Program-made: the position numbers and the translations under genes | In this document: positions 58,989-64,000 of the stretch, piece after piece | Layout of the letters: the number at the start of each line of letters is the position of its first letter | How positions within the stretch are numbered: the stretch's first letter is position 1 | The notes under the pieces: generated by a model | Told to the model about the DNA's origin: nothing | Database searches by the model: none | What the model saw: only the letters and a program-made list of their open reading frames with translations | Origin: Actinoallomurus oryzae | Lineage (GTDB): Bacteria > Actinomycetota > Actinomycetes > Streptosporangiales > Streptosporangiaceae | Assembly (NCBI RefSeq): GCF_039541955.1 | Contig: NZ_BAABHF010000019.1 | Coordinates: 836,358-900,357, forward strand | Direction: 5' to 3' | DNA length: 64,000 bases

Positions 58989-61595
58989 TCAGCGCGCGAT
59001 CACCTGGACGGTGTGCGATCCGCCGGCCACGCCGTGCAGGGTGACGTAGCCGCCGGCGTCGGTCGCCTGATGGGTACTCGGGGCGTCGCCGTCCCAGGCG
59101 ACCTTGCCGTCGACGCGGACGGTGACCCGCTTTCCGCCGGTCGGCACCGCGACGTCGCCGGAGGTTCCGGACGGGGCGTCGACCCTGAGGGTGAAGGCGG
59201 CTCCACGGCCCTGCACCCAGGTCACCCGGAACGCACCGTGCGGGGTGGGCAGCTGCCCCCGGGCCCAGGTCACCGAGCCCGGGTGCGGCCGTACCGTCCA
59301 GGTGGCGAAGCCCGGTCCGGTCGGCGCGGCGCCGAGAAGGTCGTTGCTGAGCGCGGGCACGACGCCGGTCGACCAGCCGTGCGCCATGGAGGTGTAGGCA
59401 CCCTCGTACAGGGAGCCGCCCGAGCCGATGCCCTCCCAGTCGGTGATGCCGGGGTCGTGGTTCGTCATCCAGCCGTAGAGACGCTTGATCTCCTCGATGG
59501 CGGAGTCCGCCTGGCCGGTGAGGAAACGCGCCTGGATCTCGGGGTAGGAGGTGAAGGCGTAGACCCGCTCGCTCCCGTCGGACACGAGCGTGTCGTTGTC
59601 CATGAAGGCGTTGCCGTACGGCTGGGCGGTGGTCTTCGCCAGGTGGTCCAGTGCGGCGGCGGCCCGGTCGGAGGAGGCGACGCCCGCCAGGATCGCCAGG
59701 CCGTTGCCGTCCTGTCCGTGGCGCACCGCGCCGGTACCCGAGTCCAGGTACGCGCCGGTCCGGGCGTCCCAAAGGTAGGTGTTGATCGCGTTCGCGACGG
59801 TCCCCGCTCGCTGCTCCCAGCGGTCGGCGTCCGCCGCGTGGCCGAGGGCTCGCGCCAGGCCGGCGGCGTCCTTGAGGGCCTGCACGTACAGGGCGTTGTA
59901 GTAGGTGACCTCGCCGGTGCGCGGCAGGAACGCGTAGTCGCCGTAGCCGCTCGTGCCGTTCAGGCCCTTGGAGAGCAGGCCGCGGGAGTCGGTGACCGAG
60001 GGGTACCAGGCGTCGAGTGTCTTGACGAGGTTCGGGTAGTACGTCCTGGCGTAGCCGGTGTCGCCGGTGTAGAGCACGTAGTCCGAGCTGGAGGTCACCC
60101 ACCACAGCGGATAGTCGAACAGCGGGAGGGTGTAGCCGTTGATGGACGCCGACGGGATCCAGCCGTCGGCGCGCTGGTGGTCGGCCAGGTCGGCGAGGAC
60201 GTTGCGGGCGGCCTGCGGCACCGCGTGGGTGAGGTAGTCGGTGCGGCCCGACACGGCGACGTCGCCGACGTACGGGTCACGGTCGCGCTTGGCGCCGTCG
60301 TGCAGGACGAGCTTGCCGTCCAGGGACGGGCTGTCGGCGTTCCGCGGCTCGACGTCGGTCGGACGGAACGTGTCGGTGACCAACTCGTTGGTGTAGGAGG
60401 CGTTGTACCAGTACTGGTTGAGGCTCCGGTCCGACGACTCGAACCAGCCCTTGTACGCACCGGGCCCTCCGTCGAGCGCGGTCGACTCCAGCGCGACATT
60501 CTTGATCTTCACGGTGCCGTACGGCTGTGCGGCGGGGGCGTCGCCCACCAGGGCGTCCAGGCTGATCTTCAGGTATCGGAAGCCGTGCAGTCCGTCCGCG
60601 CAGACCTTCGTGCCGCTTTGGCAGCCCTTGGTGTCGGTCCAGGTGGTGGGCTTGCCGGGCGGCGCGTACTGGTCGGTGCCCGGACCGCCGGAGAAGTCCG
60701 AGCGGGTGAAGTCGGAGCGGTCGGTGAGGTACTGCCGGGTCTCGGAGAACGCCAGCCGAACGCCGGGGTGGTCGTCGGACGCGCCGCCGAAGCCGATCTT
60801 CGGGTAGCCGACGACGACCTTGCCGAAGTCGAGGGTGACACTCGCCTGCGGCGGGTCGGCGACGACGCCGGGATAGACCTCGTTGATCCGGGTGTAGTCG
60901 CCCTTGGAGCTGGGCTGGTCCTTGGTGACCGTGATCCGTACCCGGCCGGTCTCGACCTCCTGCGGGAACGTCACGGCCCGCTGGACGTCGGTGTTGCCGG
61001 TGACCGTCGCCTGGGTCACCCAGTCCGAGCCGTTCCAGGTGGCGACGGTGAAGTCCATCGGCACTCCGTCGGCGTTGGACAGAACGGTGATGCCCGGCAG
61101 CTTGACGGGGGTGGGGCTGGTGATCTGCAGCCAGGCCGGATAGGTGTCCGCCGTCGCGTCGTTCCAGAACGTCTTGGTGTCGCCGTCGACGGCGTGGCCG
61201 GGCTCGTACGAGGTGGGCGTGCCGTCGTTGCCGCCGTTGGGCTCGTGGTACGAGGACGCGGTCGCCGTGGTTCCGGACGGCCAGGCCGGCTTGGGCTTCG
61301 GCGCCTCACGGCGCAGGGTGGTCGTGCCCGCGCCCAGGACGCCGCGGGGATTCGTCACGTCGCCGGTCGTGGAGACGACCCGCACCGGAGAGATCTCCTG
61401 GTGGGAGGTGCCCTGGACGTACCGGTGCCAGCCGGGCGAGGGCAGGCCCGCGAGGATCTTCGCGGCGTCCGCCGAGGGCGGCACCCGGCCGTCGGCCCCG
61501 GCGGGCGACACGGCCATGACCGTGCTGGTCGCGCCCAACGCAAGGCAGGCGAGAACGTTCCGGGGGCGTGGTCGAAGCTTCGAGACCAGTCGCAT
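58989..61595 (-). CDS. Secreted GH78-type alpha-L-rhamnosidase with discoidin-like domain (enzyme g)
   Basis: An 868-residue exported enzyme. Signal peptide at 1-34, an F5/8 type C (discoidin/CBM32-like) domain at about 105-240 with ATASSYHEPNGGNDGTPTSY and VETGRVRITVTKD, then beta domain, the catalytic barrel with DGAKRDRDPYVGD at 433-445, and a C-terminal beta domain. It is the first gene of the hydrolase operon on this strand; ATG 61595 follows AAAGGGAG. About 170 bases of leader separate it from the rhaD terminator and should contain the operon promoter, though I could not pick a clear one. Confidence 0.87.
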   Translation of the reverse strand: MRLVSKLRPRPRNVLACLALGATSTVMAVSPAGADGRVPPSADAAKILAGLPSPGWHRYVQGTSHQEISPVRVVSTTGDVTNPRGVLGAGTTTLRREAPKPKPAWPSGTTATASSYHEPNGGNDGTPTSYEPGHAVDGDTKTFWNDATADTYPAWLQITSPTPVKLPGITVLSNADGVPMDFTVATWNGSDWVTQATVTGNTDVQRAVTFPQEVETGRVRITVTKDQPSSKGDYTRINEVYPGVVADPPQASVTLDFGKVVVGYPKIGFGGASDDHPGVRLAFSETRQYLTDRSDFTRSDFSGGPGTDQYAPPGKPTTWTDTKGCQSGTKVCADGLHGFRYLKISLDALVGDAPAAQPYGTVKIKNVALESTALDGGPGAYKGWFESSDRSLNQYWYNASYTNELVTDTFRPTDVEPRNADSPSLDGKLVLHDGAKRDRDPYVGDVAVSGRTDYLTHAVPQAARNVLADLADHQRADGWIPSASINGYTLPLFDYPLWWVTSSSDYVLYTGDTGYARTYYPNLVKTLDAWYPSVTDSRGLLSKGLNGTSGYGDYAFLPRTGEVTYYNALYVQALKDAAGLARALGHAADADRWEQRAGTVANAINTYLWDARTGAYLDSGTGAVRHGQDGNGLAILAGVASSDRAAAALDHLAKTTAQPYGNAFMDNDTLVSDGSERVYAFTSYPEIQARFLTGQADSAIEEIKRLYGWMTNHDPGITDWEGIGSGGSLYEGAYTSMAHGWSTGVVPALSNDLLGAAPTGPGFATWTVRPHPGSVTWARGQLPTPHGAFRVTWVQGRGAAFTLRVDAPSGTSGDVAVPTGGKRVTVRVDGKVAWDGDAPSTHQATDAGGYVTLHGVAGGSHTVQVIAR

Positions 61596-61769
61596 CCCTG
61601 GCTCCCTTTCTGGATGCGGTCGATGTGAAGAACCCCGATGTGGCCGGCGGGCGGCGCGTGGCGGCGCGGTCGCGCGACGGCGCCGGATGTCGATGAGCGG
61701 AGGCGCGGGCGGGTACGGCGCCTGACGATGTCGGCGGAGGACGGTGCGTTGGCGGGATTGGGGGGAACG

Positions 61770-61799
61770 GCGTGCGGGGCGGCGCGCCGCCCCGCACGC
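61770..61799 (-). terminator. 30-base perfect palindrome after rhaD
   Basis: The two 15-base arms (first begins GCGTGCGGGG) are perfectly complementary with no spacer, starting six bases after the rhaD stop. It should end the rhaI-rhaD transcript and separate it from the hydrolase operon. Confidence 0.75.
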
Positions 61800-61804
61800 G
61801 GCGG

Positions 61805-63844
61805 TCAGCGGAGGAAGGCGGCCGCCACCCCGGCGTCGACGGGGACGTGCAGGCCCGTGGTGTGGGTCAGGTCTCCGCCGGTGAGGGCGAAGACGGCGTT
61901 CGCGACGTGCTCGGGCAGCACCTCGCGCTTGAGCAGGGTGCGTTGGGCGTAGAACTCACCGAGCTTCTCCTCCGGCACTCCGTACACCGCGGCGCGCTTG
62001 GCGCCCCAGCCGCCGGCGAAGATGCCCGAGCCGCGGACCACGCCGTCGGGGTTGATGCCGTTGACGCGGATGCCGTGCTCGCCGAGCTCGGCGGCCAGCA
62101 GCCGCACCTGGTGCGCCTGGTCGGCCTTTGCCGCGCTGTAGGCGATGTTGTTCGGCCCGGCGAAGATGGAGTTCTTCGAGGCGATGTAGACGATGTCGCC
62201 GCCCAGGGCCTGCTCGATCATGACGCGCGCGGCCTCACGGGACACCAGGAAGGAGCCGCGGGCCATGACGTCGTGCTGCAGGTCCCAGTCGGCGACGCTG
62301 GTCTCCAGCAGCGGCTTGGACAGCGACAGACCCGCGTTGTTGACCACCAGGTCCACGCCGCCGAAGGCCAGCACGGCCTCGCGCAGCGCCGCGGCGATCT
62401 GGGCCTCGTCGGTGACGTCCACCGCCACCGCGACCGCCACGTCCGTGGCGCGCAGCGCCGACGCGCCCAGTTCGGCCGCGATCTTCTCCGCCGCGGCGGC
62501 GTCTCGGTCGGCGACGACCACGCAGGCGCCCTCGGCGGCCAGACGGCGCGCGGTGGCGGCGCCGATGCCGGAACCGCCGCCGGTCACGAACGCCACCCGG
62601 GTGGCGAGGGCCTTCGGCTTGGGCATGCGGCGGAGCTTGGCCTCCTCCAGCTCCCAGTACTCGATGCGGAACTTCTCCGACTCGGGGATCGGGGCGTAGG
62701 AGGACAGTGCCTCCGCACCGCGCATCACGTTGATCGCGTTGACGTAGAACTCCCCCGCCACCCGCGCGGTCTGCTTGTCCTTGCCGAAGCTGAACATGCC
62801 GACGCCGGGCACGAGCACGATCGCCGGGTCCGCTCCGCGCATCGCCGGGCTGTTCTCGGTGGCGTACCGCTCGTAGTAGGCGCGGTAGTCCTCCCGGTAG
62901 GCGGCGTGGAGCTCACGCAGCCGGTCGCGTACCTGCTCCAGCGGCGCGTCCGGCGGCAGGTCCAGCACCAGCGGACGGACCTTGGTGCGCAGGAAGTGGT
63001 CCGGGCAGGACGTGCCGAGTGCGGCCAGGCGGGGGTGCTCGGCCCGCGCCACGAAGTCGAGGACCTCGGGGGTGTCGGTGTAGTGGCCGACCTGCGGCCG
63101 GTCGGTCGAGGCCAGGCCCCGGATCAGCGGGAACAGCGCCGCCGCACGCTCGTGCCGCTCGTCCTCCGGCAGCGTCGCGTGGATCTCCTCGCCGAACGGG
63201 TCGGTGCGGCCGTGCTCGGCGATGTACGCCTCGGCGGTCCGGATGATGTCCAGGGAGTTGGCCTGGCACTCCTCGCTCGTCTCGCCCCACGCGGTGATGC
63301 CGTGGCCGCCGAGGACGCAGCCGATGGCCTGCGGGTTGTCCTTCTTGATCGCCGCGATGTCGAGGCCGAGCTGGAAGCCGGGCCGCCGCCAGGGCACCCA
63401 CACGACCCGGTCGCCGAAGATCCGCCGGGTCAGCTCCTTCCCGTCGGCGGCGGTCGCGATCGCGATGCCCGAGTCCGGGTGCAGATGGTCGACGTGCGGG
63501 GCGTCGACCAGGCCGTGCATGGCCGTGTCGATCGACGGCGCCGCGCCGCCCTTGCCGAACCCGCAGTGGTCGAACGCGGCGACCATCTCGTCCTCGCGCT
63601 CGACCCCCGGGTAGACGTTCACCAGGGCGCGCAGCCGGTCCAGCCGCAGCACGGCCAGGCCGGACTCCTTGAGGGTGCCGAGGTCACCGCCGGAGCCCTT
63701 CACCCACATCAGCTCGGCGTCACCGCCGGTCACCGGGTCTTCGGCGACGCCCTTGGCGGAGGCGTTGCCGCCCGCGTAGTTGGTGTTGCGCGGGTCGGAC
63801 CCCAGCTCGTGACAGCGTTTCAGCAGGTCGTCGACGATTCCCAC
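61805..63844 (-). CDS. rhaD: Bifunctional rhamnulose-1-phosphate aldolase/L-lactaldehyde dehydrogenase
   Basis: A 679-residue cytoplasmic fusion. Residues 1-400 are a class II zinc aldolase (His120 and His122 in VDHLHPDSG, with GGHGITAWG further on) that splits rhamnulose 1-phosphate into dihydroxyacetone phosphate and L-lactaldehyde. Residues 415-679 are a short-chain dehydrogenase: TGGGSGIG begins at 421 and the catalytic YSAAK is Tyr569/Lys573, oxidising lactaldehyde. This fusion is typical of rhamnose catabolism in actinobacteria and alphaproteobacteria. The GTG at 63844 starts three bases after the rhaI stop. No rhamnulose kinase follows it. Confidence 0.93.
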   Translation of the reverse strand: MGIVDDLLKRCHELGSDPRNTNYAGGNASAKGVAEDPVTGGDAELMWVKGSGGDLGTLKESGLAVLRLDRLRALVNVYPGVEREDEMVAAFDHCGFGKGGAAPSIDTAMHGLVDAPHVDHLHPDSGIAIATAADGKELTRRIFGDRVVWVPWRRPGFQLGLDIAAIKKDNPQAIGCVLGGHGITAWGETSEECQANSLDIIRTAEAYIAEHGRTDPFGEEIHATLPEDERHERAAALFPLIRGLASTDRPQVGHYTDTPEVLDFVARAEHPRLAALGTSCPDHFLRTKVRPLVLDLPPDAPLEQVRDRLRELHAAYREDYRAYYERYATENSPAMRGADPAIVLVPGVGMFSFGKDKQTARVAGEFYVNAINVMRGAEALSSYAPIPESEKFRIEYWELEEAKLRRMPKPKALATRVAFVTGGGSGIGAATARRLAAEGACVVVADRDAAAAEKIAAELGASALRATDVAVAVAVDVTDEAQIAAALREAVLAFGGVDLVVNNAGLSLSKPLLETSVADWDLQHDVMARGSFLVSREAARVMIEQALGGDIVYIASKNSIFAGPNNIAYSAAKADQAHQVRLLAAELGEHGIRVNGINPDGVVRGSGIFAGGWGAKRAAVYGVPEEKLGEFYAQRTLLKREVLPEHVANAVFALTGGDLTHTTGLHVPVDAGVAAAFLR

Positions 63845-63847
63845 TTC

Positions 63848-64000
63848 TCAGGCCCCCCAACCGGCCGCCTGGCCGTCTTTGCGTGCGTCGCGGATCTTTT
63901 CGAAGTAGCCGGACCGGGCGTAGGCGGCCATCGGGTCCGGGTCCAGCCCCATCTCCTCACGCAACTCCGCGAGGAGAGGACGGACATCGGTGTTGTAGGC
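63848..64000 (-). CDS. rhaI: L-rhamnose isomerase, C-terminal end (cut by the window edge)
   Basis: The last 50 codons of a gene that continues beyond the window: AYNTDVRPLLAELREEMGLD, DPMAAYARSGYFEKIRDARK, ending QAAGWGA. This matches the C-terminus of RhaI-type L-rhamnose isomerases (L-rhamnose to L-rhamnulose). It lies immediately upstream of rhaD in one operon. Confidence 0.85.
   Translation of the reverse strand, partial: AYNTDVRPLLAELREEMGLDPDPMAAYARSGYFEKIRDARKDGQAAGWGA

Noticed and set aside
42196..61595. The hydrolase cluster as a Bacteroides-type polysaccharide utilisation locus
   Set aside because: There are no SusC/SusD-like genes or hybrid two-component sensor, and the host looks Gram-positive.
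1..64000. tRNA, rRNA, CRISPR arrays or a secondary-metabolite cluster
   Set aside because: No cloverleaf with a GTTCRANNC arm, no rRNA segments, no regularly spaced identical repeats and no PKS, NRPS or terpene genes were found by reading.

Overview
The window is high-GC DNA with actinobacterial signatures: a WhiB regulator, a DtxR/IdeR-type iron box, a c-di-AMP (ydaO) riboswitch before a cell-wall hydrolase, a MRRHVD-type cysteine leader peptide before sulfite reductase, Tat-exported enzymes and many GTG starts. A filamentous actinomycete of the Streptosporangiales/Thermomonosporaceae type is my inference; nothing here fixes the genus.

Left part (0-21.9 kb), mostly housekeeping. A phosphoesterase lipoprotein is followed by efeO-efeB (iron uptake, minus strand), divergent from a sucrase/ferredoxin-like gene across an iron box. 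Next come a WhiB gene, a phosphoribosyltransferase preceded by an unexpected TPP riboswitch, an M50 protease, an alpha/beta hydrolase, a kinase-like protein without its phospho-acceptor, a YihY-type membrane protein and a DinB-fold protein. The sulfur assimilation operon follows: leader peptide, sulfite reductase, zinc-ribbon protein, cysH and a CbiX-type chelatase. A c-di-AMP riboswitch precedes a CHAP hydrolase and a double-psi beta-barrel protein. A TetR/aidB pair closes the part.

Middle part (21.9-34.6 kb), a decayed accessory region. It holds remnants of an integrase, an IS5-type transposase, a lytic transglycosylase, oxidoreductases and a second aidB copy. Between them are intact regulator/enzyme pairs: amidohydrolase with MarR, MarR with transketolase, cupin with LysR.

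Regulatory part (34.6-42 kb). A TetR gene faces a quinone-oxidoreductase-like dehydrogenase. Two paralogous TetR genes lie tail to tail. A minus-strand operon encodes a DUF308 membrane protein, a disulfide oxidoreductase, MarR and TetR. A TetR/monooxygenase pair has been gutted by deletion, and a DUF1684 protein follows.

Right part (42-64 kb), an L-rhamnose utilisation locus on the minus strand. Seven exported glycoside hydrolases (five GH78-type, one GH106, one GH127) lie downstream of rhaD (bifunctional rhamnulose-1-phosphate aldolase/lactaldehyde dehydrogenase) and the 3' end of rhaI. The exported enzymes would free rhamnose and probably arabinose from plant glycans; RhaI and RhaD would use the rhamnose. 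Transporter, kinase and regulator are not in the window.

The most unusual structure is a 68-bp repeat unit, present twice in tandem between efeO and efeB and once between sulfite reductase and the zinc-ribbon gene. Each unit encodes a 23-residue open frame that overlaps its neighbours by ATGA or GTGA and carries the Shine-Dalgarno of the next gene inside a small hairpin. It looks like a reusable translational-coupling cassette.
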